39,517 bases of DNA from Planctomycetaceae bacterium. GTDB lineage: Bacteria; Planctomycetota; Planctomycetia; Pirellulales; Pirellulaceae. The notes below the pieces were generated by a model, which ran no database searches, was not told the origin of the DNA, and saw only the letters and a program-made list of their open reading frames with translations. Within the stretch, counting starts at the first letter, position 1. The number at the start of each line of letters is the position of its first letter. Both the position numbers and the translations under genes were made by a program. The stretch is taken from contig PBOG01000145.1 of assembly GCA_002724245.1 (NCBI GenBank), positions 1 to 39,517 on the forward strand, in the 5' to 3' direction. Of the stretch, positions 24,518-33,062 are shown in pieces.

Positions 24518-26179
24518 CTATTCACTTGCCCTGAGACGTCGTTTCAGTTTGTCCCGTGCTGCGGCTACTGCCGCCTGGATCGAACTTTGGAAGGCCGGTG
24601 CCGCGGTCGCTGTCGCAAAGTCGTCAAAACGGTCCAGCATCACCAGACCTTCCTCGACAGATCGTCTCACGAGCGGGCCACGGCCGCCCACGGTGACATA
24701 GATCGGACTCGAGTGCGCGAAACGGAGTCGTGAGCGCGCCACACCGAACGGATCGCGGGTACCGCGGCCATCGTACGGAGTGAGTTCCTTGTCCGTCAGC
24801 CAGCCGTCGCGGGCGGTGCAACGAGCGACGATCCATGAACCGGATTCCACGGTGACTTTTCTGGTCACTTCCACACGCTTCGGATCCTTGATGTCAAACG
24901 ACTCAATCACCTCTCCGTTGACCACTAATTGAACCGTTTGCAGTGGTTGATCGGAAACGACCTCCAACCGCACATCAATGGTTCCCCCCGACGGAGAGAG
25001 CTTGATCGTGTCGCCCGGACGCCGGTTGGAAGCAGTACTCAGTTGCAGGATTGGCCCGTTCGTGACAAAGTTGGAACCCCGCTTCCACGCCCGGTAAAAC
25101 TCCTCAATCGAGGCGTCTTCCGCGACACGCACGTAGGCGCGGTTGTAGCCGACGGGCGCTGCCTTCACTCCCGTGGCGGAACCCGCTCCTGCTGCCAATC
25201 GCAAACCGCAGTTCAACAATCGATAGTAAGTTGCCGTGTTCATTTTCAGCATTCCAACGTCCGTATCCGGATAGGTTGGAAATCCTTCCACGTTGAGCAA
25301 GTTTGAATACCGACTGCGTGGCTGGAAACGGTGCAAGGCGAAATTGTTGTTGCAGACATTCACTGTGTGAACACATCCTAACAGGGCGTCCAGCAGCACC
25401 TCCCGGGACCAACCGCCCTGGTAATGCACAATGGCACCCCGCTTCACGGCATGTTTGAGGTAGTCCAAATTCGGACGACCTGGCTCGGCCTTCAGTGGCA
25501 AAGGCGCGGGAAGATTCTGGATGTATGCCGCACCCCATGCGTATTCCAATTCCGCATCGTAAATACTCGTGGGCGTGGTGTGGCCGGCGAACGTGAGTCG
25601 CCGACTCTTTCCGGAACCTGGCGGAATGGGTCGCCTCGCGTCTGGTCCGCGCCACCATGTGAGCGAAGTTCCAAAGTCGAGTCCCTCGGCAGCCAACATG
25701 GGAGCGAGCTGTTTCGAATCGATGTGCAGGTGATTCTCACCCGTTAGGTAGCCGCGTTCTTTCATATGGACCCAACGCCGCAGATGAACGGTCTTCGTGG
25801 CCCCGGACTCCGTAACATCGATCCAACCTTTGAAGCGAACGAACTCAAGACCACGCTCCACCCGCAGCAGCACTCGACCGCTGGTGACATCGACTTTCGT
25901 TTGCCCTGAAGAAACAAACCACAGATCCCTTCCTGTTTGTAGCGTCGTTGCGGCTTGCGGTACGAAACAGGTACCATCTTCCGCCTTGACCAAAACGCGA
26001 CACGGAAGCCGTTTTCCGGATCGGTCAACAATCGAAAGCTTGAACGGCGCGGCCTGGGCCAACAACGTCGCACTCGCCAACGACACACCGACAAGCATCG
26101 AACAAACGAGTCGGTTCGTGAGAGAGCGTCCGGCACGAAGGCTTACGGCTTGCTCACCAGATCGATTCACTTGGGTCAC
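24518..26179 (-). CDS. Exported CehA/McbA-like metallohydrolase
   Basis: A 553-residue protein with a signal peptide (LVCSMLVGVSLASATLLAQA). A beta-rich N-terminal domain (to about residue 130) is followed by a PHP-type region in the style of CehA/McbA hydrolases. It opens with GYLTGENHLHIDSKQ, where a His-x-His metal pair is visible, and includes KRGAIVHYQGGWSREVLLDA and VTNGPILQL. Usual members have D-x-H-x-H; here the first ligand position appears to be Asn or Glu (ENHLH). The C-terminal part has a beta-sandwich (PSGGTIDVRLEVVSDQPLQT). The start is probably GTG 26179 with GGAGAG just upstream. Both neighbours are remnants, yet this frame is uninterrupted. Substrate unknown. Confidence 0.72.
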   Translation of the reverse strand: MTQVNRSGEQAVSLRAGRSLTNRLVCSMLVGVSLASATLLAQAAPFKLSIVDRSGKRLPCRVLVKAEDGTCFVPQAATTLQTGRDLWFVSSGQTKVDVTSGRVLLRVERGLEFVRFKGWIDVTESGATKTVHLRRWVHMKERGYLTGENHLHIDSKQLAPMLAAEGLDFGTSLTWWRGPDARRPIPPGSGKSRRLTFAGHTTPTSIYDAELEYAWGAAYIQNLPAPLPLKAEPGRPNLDYLKHAVKRGAIVHYQGGWSREVLLDALLGCVHTVNVCNNNFALHRFQPRSRYSNLLNVEGFPTYPDTDVGMLKMNTATYYRLLNCGLRLAAGAGSATGVKAAPVGYNRAYVRVAEDASIEEFYRAWKRGSNFVTNGPILQLSTASNRRPGDTIKLSPSGGTIDVRLEVVSDQPLQTVQLVVNGEVIESFDIKDPKRVEVTRKVTVESGSWIVARCTARDGWLTDKELTPYDGRGTRDPFGVARSRLRFAHSSPIYVTVGGRGPLVRRSVEEGLVMLDRFDDFATATAAPAFQSSIQAAVAAARDKLKRRLRASE

Positions 26180-26405
26180 AGTCTCTCCAGTTTCGCTGTC
26201 GGTTCATCAACTGCCACCGAAAGCGAACACGTATTTCATTACAAGCGGCGATCCGGCACGGCGTCCGGCGCGCTCAGAACAGGAAGCTCGCTTCTTTGTT
26301 CAGCTTACTCCGCCGCATACGATCCACAAGCACCCGGCAACCTCTCAACCGAGCAGGTCGCACCTTGGTGCATTCGACCACGCGGTGCATTCCACTTTTC
26401 TTGCG

Positions 26406-26642
26406 CTAGATCAATTCCGGAATCGGCTCGCGGCGGTCGAGTAAGTATTGGGGACGGCCATTGGGATCCATCAACGTGGTGGCGGCATCGATCCCCAGTT
26501 GCCGGTAAACGGCTGCAAAAACGTGCTGCAAATCCATCTTGCGTTCGGTTGCTTCCTGTGCCAGGCGATCCGTCTCACCGATCACTTGGCCAGTCTTCAA
26601 ACCGCCACCGGCCATCAGAACACGCATGACGTTGGGCCAGTG
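26406..26642 (-). pseudogene. C-terminal remnant of a DUF1501 gene
   Basis: Only the last 78 or so residues of a DUF1501 protein are recognisable: HWPNVMRVLMAGGGLKTGQV, IGETDRLAQEATERK, VFAAVYRQLGIDAAT and PIPELI at the stop. Upstream the frame continues to 26795 with residues that do not fit the family, and no Tat signal or N-terminal domain is present. It is best read as a deletion remnant, lying upstream of the CehA-like gene on the same strand. Confidence 0.75.
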
Positions 26643-26856
26643 CTCAGGCTTCCACAAAATGTGGGGCACATCTGTCGCACCATGGCTCTGAGCCGGATTC
26701 AGTCGCGACGGAATGAAGAATGCCCATCCAGCACACCGGACATTCTTCGTAGTCACCAGACAACACTCTGAATGATTCGTGTCCAAGCCAATCACTGGCT
26801 AAATCATCATCCATACTGGTAACTGCTCCATTGAAAATGCGGTTTTGGAGCGTAAA

Positions 26857-26883
26857 TGAAAAAAGCCCTGCTAAAACAGGGCT
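26857..26883 (-). terminator. Rho-independent terminator after tRNA-Arg
   Basis: On the minus strand AGCCCTG and CAGGGCT form a perfect 7-bp stem with a six-base loop, followed directly by a run of T. It begins 18 bases past the tRNA 3' end. Confidence 0.88.
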
Positions 26884-26900
26884 GATAATGCAATTCAAGT

Positions 26901-26973
26901 ATCCCCGAGAGGATTCGAACCTCTAACCTTCGGCTCCGGAGGCCGACGCTCTATCCAGTTGAGCTACGGGGAC
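26901..26973 (-). tRNA. tRNA-Arg (anticodon CCG)
   Basis: The minus strand folds as a 73-base tRNA. The acceptor is GTCCCCG with CGGGGAT (one G-U pair), the D arm GCTC with GAGC, the anticodon stem TCGGC/GCCGA around CTCCGGA giving anticodon CCG, and the T arm AGAGG-TTCGAAT-CCTCT. CCA is not encoded. A strong terminator follows. Confidence 0.95.
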
Positions 26974-27225
26974 AGCACGTTCAAACGATTATGGGCAGTG
27001 ATCCAGGAGAGCGTCAAGGATCGCCAGGCTGACAGGAATCACAAGACGGCTGATTCTTCCTGTTGACATTTGGCACAGGATAGGGTCGTCAGCCGTTTGA
27101 CAGAATGCCCGGGCACCGCAAAGATGAAAAATGGCGGGGAGGTGTGGCCGTCCCTTGCCGACCTGCATCGCCCCCTGGGCGCGGAACTTTTTGTGGTGGT
27201 TTGACGTCCTAAACAGGGAGCGGAT

Positions 27226-27795
27226 GTGCACCACGATTCTCAACTCATCGATCAGACGTTGCAGGGCGACGATGGGGCCTTTGCGACACTTGTCGCCAGG
27301 TACCAGTCACGCTTGTTCAATACGCTGTTTCATGTGACGGGAAGTCGCGAGGATGCCGAAGATGTGGGGCAAGAAGCTCTGGTACAGGCGTATGTCAAGC
27401 TTTCTTCTTTCCAGCAGAAGAGCACGTTTTATACCTGGCTTTACCGTATTGCATTTAATTTGTGGGTAAGCCACCGTCGCAAGCGCAGGATTGAGAATGT
27501 ACTGACGCGGGCTCGGGAGGATCAAGGCAATCAAGCGTTAGATCCTGGTGAGAGTCCTGCCGAGCGGGTTTTGCGGGAAGAAAGGGCAGTGGCGGTTTAC
27601 ACGGCATTGGAGACGTTGCCGCCTGACTATCGATCGATTCTTGTATTGCGAGAAATGGAGGGTTGCCGTTACGAACGGATTGCGGAGATCCTTGAGTTGC
27701 CCATGGGGACAGTCCGCAGTCGCTTGCATCGCGCCCGGGTTCAATTGAGCGAGCAACTGAAAGAAATCCACCAGGCGAGTCCAGCCGAATCCTGA
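27226..27795 (+). CDS. ECF-type RNA polymerase sigma factor
   Basis: A 189-residue sigma factor of the ECF (group 4) type. Region 2 lies at about residues 20-90, with ARYQSRLFNTLF, DAEDVGQEALVQAY and the aromatic promoter-melting segment TFYTWLYRIAFNLWVSHRRK. Region 4 is at about 128-178, with LPPDYRSILVLREMEGCRY, IAEILELPMGTVRSRLHRAR as the DNA-binding helix-turn-helix. It redirects RNA polymerase to a specific promoter set in response to a signal. The GTG at 27226 is preceded by AGGGAG. The next gene encodes a one-span membrane protein that is likely its anti-sigma factor. A promoter recognised by this sigma upstream of itself is expected, but I cannot point to one. Confidence 0.93.
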   Translation: MHHDSQLIDQTLQGDDGAFATLVARYQSRLFNTLFHVTGSREDAEDVGQEALVQAYVKLSSFQQKSTFYTWLYRIAFNLWVSHRRKRRIENVLTRAREDQGNQALDPGESPAERVLREERAVAVYTALETLPPDYRSILVLREMEGCRYERIAEILELPMGTVRSRLHRARVQLSEQLKEIHQASPAES

Positions 27796-27882
27796 GACAG
27801 TATCGCCCCGGTAATTGCACTACCTGTGGGCAAAGCGTAGCAGTAAAGAAAGTACCGCAGACAGCAGATAGCCAGTACAGTC

Positions 27883-29019
27883 ATGAACGCGATCCTTGAA
27901 GAAATACTCAGTGACTATCTCGATGAACGATTGTCGCCGGAGGAATGCACGGAGCTCGAGCAGCGCTTGGCGCGCGAGCCAGAACTCCAGGCGGCTTACG
28001 ATTCGTTAAGAACGGTTCGAGATGCGTTACAGCGTTTGCCCCCGGTGTCTCCCGCGAGTGACTGGTCAGAGAGCGTACTAGGACGAGCCAAAGAGCTTGA
28101 GTCGGGCACTGCGGCAGGTGAGTCGGTTCAACTACCGCAGCACGCTTCGTCTGAATCATCTGGTCCGCGGCGTTTGGGACCCGCCAGCTATCTGCGGTTC
28201 TGGCCCGTCGTTGTCACCGCTGGCCTGTTGTTAATCGGTTTTTTCTGGCAGCGGAACAGCTTTGTAGGACAACAGTTGGCTGAAAAGGCGCCAGCGTCGG
28301 CTTCTTCCTCTGCCCCAGCGCTGCGATCGCCCGAAACGAGTGATTCGTCGGTGAGGGCACTCGACCTGGCCGATTCCATGGAATCAGTGAGCCTGGCAGA
28401 AGAAGCCGTATTGCAGGACGCTCCGGCAGCCCCACTTGCCTTCAGGCCTGCGCCTGTCGCGCAGCCAGCTGCAGGTATGGGGGATGCTGGCTCCAGTGCG
28501 GGCTTGCTCCAGCCTGAAATCCTGCAGGCGGAGACGGTGTCGGTTCGTGTTGATTTGCCGAAGAACTTGTTTCATGTCGTATTGGCAAACCATGATATCG
28601 CACCCCAGGTTGCGGATTCGTCAGCGGCGAATCAGTTGCGTGCCGGTCGCGCCTCAGCTTCCAGAGTTCCCCGCGAACCGGGTGAAGAGTCGGAACGCCA
28701 GGAGGGGTACGTTGTCGAAGCGACTTTGGGTCAGCTGAATGCGGCTCTACAGGAATTGGCGGCGCAGGGATCGGTTGAGGTGTTAGATGAATCAGTTATC
28801 CGCAAGAGAAAGGAATCTGCGGAGCAGTTAACGCAATCCAAGGCAGCGCGTCTCGAGACGCCGGCTGACGGCCAGCGTGCGCGCCGCGCGACGGAAGCAG
28901 AAAAGAGTCGCGTTCGTTCTACGAACAAGCCTTCCGCAAAAGTCAGACGCCCAGCTGGGAAAACGGCGCCGCGTTATCGGATTTTGTTTTTGCTCAATCC
29001 GCATTCGACGGGCAAATGA
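27883..29019 (+). CDS. Putative membrane anti-sigma factor
   Basis: A 378-residue protein. Residues 1-50 are helical and acidic (EILSDYLDERLSPEE), like the sigma-binding end of planctomycete anti-sigma factors, but the zinc motif H-x3-C-x2-C of classical ZAS domains is absent. A single transmembrane span lies at about 106-122 (FWPVVVTAGLLLIGFFW). The outer part has a low-complexity Ala/Ser/Pro linker, then a more ordered domain around VRVDLPKNLFHVVLANHDI and YVVEATLGQLNAALQELAAQ. It ends in a basic tail (KPSAKVRRPAGKTAPRYR). Position 87 bases after the ECF sigma gene supports the role: holding sigma at the membrane until an outside signal arrives. The signal is unknown. Confidence 0.72.
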   Translation: MNAILEEILSDYLDERLSPEECTELEQRLAREPELQAAYDSLRTVRDALQRLPPVSPASDWSESVLGRAKELESGTAAGESVQLPQHASSESSGPRRLGPASYLRFWPVVVTAGLLLIGFFWQRNSFVGQQLAEKAPASASSSAPALRSPETSDSSVRALDLADSMESVSLAEEAVLQDAPAAPLAFRPAPVAQPAAGMGDAGSSAGLLQPEILQAETVSVRVDLPKNLFHVVLANHDIAPQVADSSAANQLRAGRASASRVPREPGEESERQEGYVVEATLGQLNAALQELAAQGSVEVLDESVIRKRKESAEQLTQSKAARLETPADGQRARRATEAEKSRVRSTNKPSAKVRRPAGKTAPRYRILFLLNPHSTGK

Positions 29020-29096
29020 GAAAACCGTTACGTGTTGGTGCGCTTTGGCCTCTGGGGCGCCGCGGGGGGGTACCCGATGTCGTAAAGGAGCAACTG

Positions 29097-29315
29097 ATGT
29101 CGTCAAGTTATATTCGTGTACGCGATCATGGTCCTTTGGTGATCGAGGGAGACATTTCCATTCTCGACGCTGAAGGCAATCGGTTTCAGTGCGCTAACCG
29201 CAAGGACAAGGTTGCCCTCTGCCGTTGTGGCCAAACGCGGCAAAGGCCTTTTTGTGATGGCCGCCATCGTGAAATTGCGTTTTCTGCCGCAGAGCGCGCT
29301 CCGACCAGCAAATGA
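29097..29315 (+). CDS. CDGSH-type iron-sulfur protein
   Basis: A 72-residue protein with one CDGSH iron-sulfur motif: LCRCGQTRQRPFCDGRH supplies three Cys and one His, the ligand set of a 2Fe-2S cluster in mitoNEET-type proteins. The N-terminal half (RVRDHGPLVIEGDISILDAE) is the usual beta lead-in of bacterial CDGSH proteins. ATG 29097 has a strong AAAGGAG six bases upstream. An in-frame ATG at 29016 overlapping the previous stop (ATGA) is a less likely start. Role unknown; redox or cluster transfer is likely. Confidence 0.9.
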   Translation: MSSSYIRVRDHGPLVIEGDISILDAEGNRFQCANRKDKVALCRCGQTRQRPFCDGRHREIAFSAAERAPTSK

Positions 29316-29478
29316 GTTGTTTGCCAGCTGTTTCCTGATACCTTCGGGCGGCCCGATAGCCTGCAAGATAGCGTCTGGCAGCGCGATTCTGAGCTCCTTT
29401 CGTGCGCTTCTCTCGACGGGTATAGTAGTTGTTTGTGGAAAAGCTCTGGCAATTGGCACACTAAGGGAAGTTCGGGGT

Positions 29479-30576
29479 ATGAGTGATCGGGAAACAGGTA
29501 GTCACTGGAGTTCGTTGGGAAGTGAATTGGGCGCTACGCCATCACCCGAATCCGCTCAGCAGGCAGCTCCTGCCAAGGTAGACGCGGAAGCTAGTGCCCC
29601 CAACGTGGCACCACCGCGTGCGTCCTCAACGCCTGCCACGACGCCGGAGGACCAGCCGGCGTTGGTGAGTAGTCAGTCAAGCGTAGATTCGGGATCCCCC
29701 AGTGATTGGTCTGCGTTGGCTTCCGAGCTGGGTGTTGTTCAGACGAAGCCGCCAGTAGCTCAGCCTGCACCAGCCCCTGCGCCGATCGCCGCCGAAGCGA
29801 CGACCAGTCGCAGCCCAGTGGAATCAGCGCCGGCCGCTCCCGCAGCAGCATCCTCCGCCGATAGCGATTGGTCTGCCTTGGCCTCCGATTTGGGTATTGA
29901 AGTAGAGACACCACCTGTGGAAGTTGCCTCCCAGTCTTCAGCGCCGGCGGTGCCAGTTTCCGATGCGAGTCCGGTGTCTACTCCAGTGGATGACGCCGAT
30001 GCTGAAAACACAAAGACGATCAAGGATGCCCCAGACGGTGCGACACAGGTAGCAAAGTCTGAAGGTGCTGGTGGCGATCGCCCTGCCAGACGTCGTCGGC
30101 GAGGAGGCAGAGGCGGGTCTCGTCGACGGGCGCCTAATCAGGACGGAGAACAGCAGCAGGACGGAGAACAGCAGCAGGACGGAGAACAGCAGCAGGACGG
30201 AGCTGCGGCGACCGATACAACGAGGGACGTTGCCCCAGCGAAGGATGGTGAGTCGAGTGGCGAGCCGCGCCGCCGCCGCCGCCGTCGGCGACGAACCCGT
30301 GGAGCAGATCAGGACCGCAACGCGGACGCAGGTGCCAGGGAATCATCTTCCCGCGATGCGTCAGCGGATGATCTTGATACGGATGGCGAGGAAAGTGGCG
30401 ACGGCCGCGAGACAAGTGAGACGCCTCAACAAAAACACCGCAAGATTCCCAGTTGGGAAGATGCGGTCGGTCTGGTTGTCAACGCAAACCTGGAAGCCCG
30501 TACGAAATCACCTGGTGGTGAAAAGAAAGGTGGCCGTGGGCGGGGTCGCGGTCGGTCTCGCAAATCGGGATCTTGA
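29479..30576 (+). CDS. Disordered Arg-rich protein with repeated W-S-(S/A)-L motif
   Basis: A 365-residue hydrophilic protein, mostly low-complexity and probably disordered. The N-terminal half carries three copies of a short motif: HWSSLGSELG (9-18), DWSALASELG (76-85) and DWSALASDLG (130-139), separated by Ala/Pro/Ser linkers. The second half has basic patches (RRRRRGGRGG at 204-213, a run of Arg at 264-272, and a final GRGRGRGRSRK), acidic stretches, and a QDGEQQ repeat. Near the end, IPSWEDAVGLVVNANLEAR (323-341) is the only ordered-looking block. RG-rich tails suggest RNA or nucleoid binding, and the repeated motif suggests docking to a partner; both are inference. ATG 29479 is chosen because upstream residues look non-coding. 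Confidence 0.78.
   Translation: MSDRETGSHWSSLGSELGATPSPESAQQAAPAKVDAEASAPNVAPPRASSTPATTPEDQPALVSSQSSVDSGSPSDWSALASELGVVQTKPPVAQPAPAPAPIAAEATTSRSPVESAPAAPAAASSADSDWSALASDLGIEVETPPVEVASQSSAPAVPVSDASPVSTPVDDADAENTKTIKDAPDGATQVAKSEGAGGDRPARRRRRGGRGGSRRRAPNQDGEQQQDGEQQQDGEQQQDGAAATDTTRDVAPAKDGESSGEPRRRRRRRRRTRGADQDRNADAGARESSSRDASADDLDTDGEESGDGRETSETPQQKHRKIPSWEDAVGLVVNANLEARTKSPGGEKKGGRGRGRGRSRKSGS
30139..30202 (+). repeat. In-frame 18-bp coding repeat
   Basis: CAGGACGGAGAACAGCAG occurs three times exactly (30139, 30157, 30175) and starts a fourth time. It encodes QDGEQQ in the Arg-rich protein, and being a multiple of three it keeps the frame. Confidence 0.95.
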
Positions 30577-30652
30577 GACGGGTTCGGGAGGCGGTCCAGC
30601 CGGCTTGGTTTTCGGTCGCGGGTCTGTCCCATCGTTCGACCGGTGGGCTAGA

Positions 30653-30676
30653 GAAAGACACCTCCCTGTGTCTTTC
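30653..30676. terminator. Hairpin between convergent genes
   Basis: GAAAGACAC (30653-30661) and GTGTCTTTC (30668-30676) form a perfect 9-bp stem with a six-base loop between two convergent genes. There is no long T run on either strand, so it is a plausible but weak bidirectional terminator. Confidence 0.4.
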
Positions 30677-30727
30677 CTGCCCGGCAACTGGGGTGTTACC
30701 AGCTTTTACACCGGTCGGCTTGCACGA

Positions 30728-31186
30728 TCAGGGATTCTCCTGAGCCGGCGGCTTTGGTGAAGGCTTCTGTGGACCACCCTGCGCGGACCGGCGGTGCTTT
30801 CGTCGTGCTGCGGCTGCGGCACGTAATGTCTGAACTTGCTGCAGCTGGTCCGGGCTGAGTACCAGATCGATTTCCTGGTCCCGTTGCCGCAGTAGCTCTG
30901 ACAGCTGGTCTTGCAAGCGTTCGACTTGCTTGCGATAGCCGGCTTGGATTGCATAGATCTGTTGGCGTTGTTTGGCGTTGACCACTTTAGAGAAATAGGC
31001 TGGTAACCGTTGCCTTACCGGTTTGGTTGCCTTCGAGGTAACCTTGGAGTCAGCCGCTGTGCTGCGTTTGGCAGGGCCGGTTCGGGTAGCACTGGCACTG
31101 GCGTTGCCGAGTATCGCTCCCAGCAGGATTGCTGCTGTCACACTACGCCATCTCTGGATTGACCACCGCGTACTTGACCTTCTCAT
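30728..31186 (-). CDS. Small exported helical protein (Spy/CpxP-like size and pattern)
   Basis: A 152-residue basic protein with a signal peptide (SVTAAILLGAILGNASASA). The centre is a long amphipathic helix pair (LPAYFSKVVNAKQRQQIYAI, VERLQDQLSELLRQRDQEID, LSPDQLQQVQTLRAAAAARR), and the tail is rich in Pro, Lys and Gln. The pattern resembles small periplasmic LTxxQ-type helical proteins, but the match is loose. ATG 31186 follows GGAG at good spacing. The 5' region holds a short hairpin (31213-31229). Function unknown. Confidence 0.7.
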   Translation of the reverse strand: MRRSSTRWSIQRWRSVTAAILLGAILGNASASATRTGPAKRSTAADSKVTSKATKPVRQRLPAYFSKVVNAKQRQQIYAIQAGYRKQVERLQDQLSELLRQRDQEIDLVLSPDQLQQVQTLRAAAAARRKHRRSAQGGPQKPSPKPPAQENP

Positions 31187-31516
31187 GCGAATCTCCAGGT
31201 CTAGTGTTTTAGGGTTATTCGATAACCCCCTGATGTAACTAGGTCATGGTAGCGCGCTGGTCAGCAAAGTCAAATCAGCAAACTATTTTTCCGAATTGGT
31301 TTACCCCCTGCGAAACCAATTGCCGTTAGGGTTTTGTGCCTCGGATAGAGCGGTATCACACTCTGGGTGTTCGCAGAGCGCGGCACCCGCATGCGATCGC
31401 CGCAGATCCCAGCGCGGGTGCGCTGCTATCCCTCCAGGGGTTGGAATCGGCTACAACAGAACGCGCGATGGGATCCGCTGTCCAGTGAGGGTCACGCCGC
31501 CGAGAGGTAATCCAGG
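31187..31516. other. Intergenic region with two inverted repeats
   Basis: No gene is supported. It lies between two minus-strand genes. One inverted repeat, GGGTTAT (31213-31219) / ATAACCC (31223-31229), lies just upstream of the small helical protein. A second, AATTGGTTT (31294-31302) / AAACCAATT (31313-31321), has perfect 9-base arms and a ten-base loop. Either could be an operator or an RNA hairpin. Neither is followed by a proper T run. Confidence 0.5.
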
Positions 31517-33004
31517 CTAGGGCGTACCGAAGCAAATCAGTTTGGATCGCGTCCGGACCAGCAACCGACCGTCTGCAATGGCAGGTGTGGCGACGATGCT
31601 ATCCTCGAGCCGGTTTTTGGCCAGAATCTTGAGCTCTTCGTCGGCAGCCAGAACAATTACCGTGCCATTTTCGCCAGCGACATAGATTTTGCCGTCGCCA
31701 CAGATCGGTGAAGCAAAGTATTCACCGATGTTCTGGATGCGTCTCAAGTGCCAGAACGGTTCTCCATCGGTGGTATTGAAGCAGCTGGAGATGCCGCCAC
31801 CTTTGACGACAAACATCCGATTTTCCAGTACCAGTGGTGAAACGATGTGGTCTGGTGTCCGGTCGGCGATGTTCCACAGTACATGTGACTCGGTTACGTC
31901 TCCCTCACCTCCACCGCGAATTGCCTGGATGAAACGCTGAGAGGGATTGACGGCGTCGAACGACGCCCCGGCAAAATTGTCACTCGGTAGAAATGCTCGA
32001 TCCAGTTCGACTCCTTCGAGAAGTCCATCCTTGTTCGCGTCGCCACGGTCGAAGGTCTTTTTGAAGAACGCCGGTGGGATTGTGATGTCGCCAACAAACG
32101 CCTGCATCTCAGCCTTGCTCAACTTGCCATCGCTATTGCCGGTATCCGCACGATCGGCGGTGGCCAGCCATTGGTTCGCAATCCCGCCGCTCTCCAGCGA
32201 GATATAAATGACTCCGTCCTGTACCGAAGGGGTGGTCTTGATGTTGCGGAGCAGAGTGCGTGCGTGCCACTTACGGGCACCGGATTCGAGATCATAGCCG
32301 ATCAACTTTCCGGTTCCGGCGACGACCAGTTCTGGCCCGCTGGGAGTGTTGCAGATCACAGGATGTGAATAGTTGACCGCCATGTCACTACGGTCATCCT
32401 TCCAGAGGATTTTTCCGGTAGTTTTTTCAAAGGCATAAAGCGCAGGGTAGAGATCGTCGTCCTGAACGAAAATCAATTTGTCTTTGTACAGGACGGGAGA
32501 CATTCCCGGACCCCATTTGAAGACAAAGTACGGGACCGGGAGTTTTTGGTGCCAGACATCGGCACCTGTGCGGGCATCTACGGCAACCATGCCGAGCGTG
32601 GAGGAGTAGAAATAGACACGTTCCGCATCAGCGGCCGGTGTCGTTGAGGCATGACTATTGGTTTCGTGGACGTCCAGCAGCGATCCGGCTGGCCAACTGC
32701 GCACCCATAATTGGCGCCCAGATCTGGCATCAAAGCAGTACAACCCGATTTTCTCTTTGTCGACCATTGCGGAGACAAAAACGCGTCCTGCTGCGACGAC
32801 TGGGCAGCCGATCCCGTCACCCAGTTGGGCGGTCCAGGCCATGTTTTCCGTCGTGGAGAATTTGACCGGGAGGGCCTGGGAAGAGGTCGATATCCCGCTG
32901 CAATTGGGTCCGCGAAATTGCGGCCAGTCCTCGGCTTTGAGGGGATGGGGGAAAACAGCCAGTAACGAAACCAGCAGATGTGCCGCAGGAAAAACAAGTT
33001 TCAT
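31517..33004 (-). CDS. Exported PQQ-type beta-propeller with inserted EF-hands
   Basis: A 495-residue protein with a signal peptide (residues 1-24), then EDWPQFRGPN, the standard opening of planctomycete PQQ-like propellers. Blade motifs follow: LYCFDARSGRQLW, VAVDARTGADVWHQ, LYAFEKTTGKILW and IGYDLESGARKWH. Between blades, at about residues 280-345, sit two EF-hand-like loops: NSDGKLSKAE (290-299) and DANKDGLLEGVE (322-333). The second has the full calcium ligand pattern. The propeller resumes after about 350. PQQ binding itself is not shown; many relatives are only structural homologs. ATG 33004 has AGGAG five bases upstream. A perfect palindrome lies about 60 bases before the start. Confidence 0.88.
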   Translation of the reverse strand: MKLVFPAAHLLVSLLAVFPHPLKAEDWPQFRGPNCSGISTSSQALPVKFSTTENMAWTAQLGDGIGCPVVAAGRVFVSAMVDKEKIGLYCFDARSGRQLWVRSWPAGSLLDVHETNSHASTTPAADAERVYFYSSTLGMVAVDARTGADVWHQKLPVPYFVFKWGPGMSPVLYKDKLIFVQDDDLYPALYAFEKTTGKILWKDDRSDMAVNYSHPVICNTPSGPELVVAGTGKLIGYDLESGARKWHARTLLRNIKTTPSVQDGVIYISLESGGIANQWLATADRADTGNSDGKLSKAEMQAFVGDITIPPAFFKKTFDRGDANKDGLLEGVELDRAFLPSDNFAGASFDAVNPSQRFIQAIRGGGEGDVTESHVLWNIADRTPDHIVSPLVLENRMFVVKGGGISSCFNTTDGEPFWHLRRIQNIGEYFASPICGDGKIYVAGENGTVIVLAADEELKILAKNRLEDSIVATPAIADGRLLVRTRSKLICFGTP

Positions 33005-33062
33005 GACCACTCCTCGTTGGAACGGGCGAAGGAGAAATGTAAAACGGATGCGCTTTGGTGTT

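Noticed and set aside
23600-26973. Genomic island integrated at the tRNA-Arg gene
   Set aside because: I see no integrase and no second copy of the tRNA 3' end on the far side, and the tRNA keeps its own terminator directly downstream. Decay of resident genes explains the region as well.
30065-30760. Plus-strand frame overlapping the end of the Arg-rich gene
   Set aside because: It is a shifted reading of the repetitive, GC-rich Arg-rich gene and runs into the hairpin and the convergent gene.
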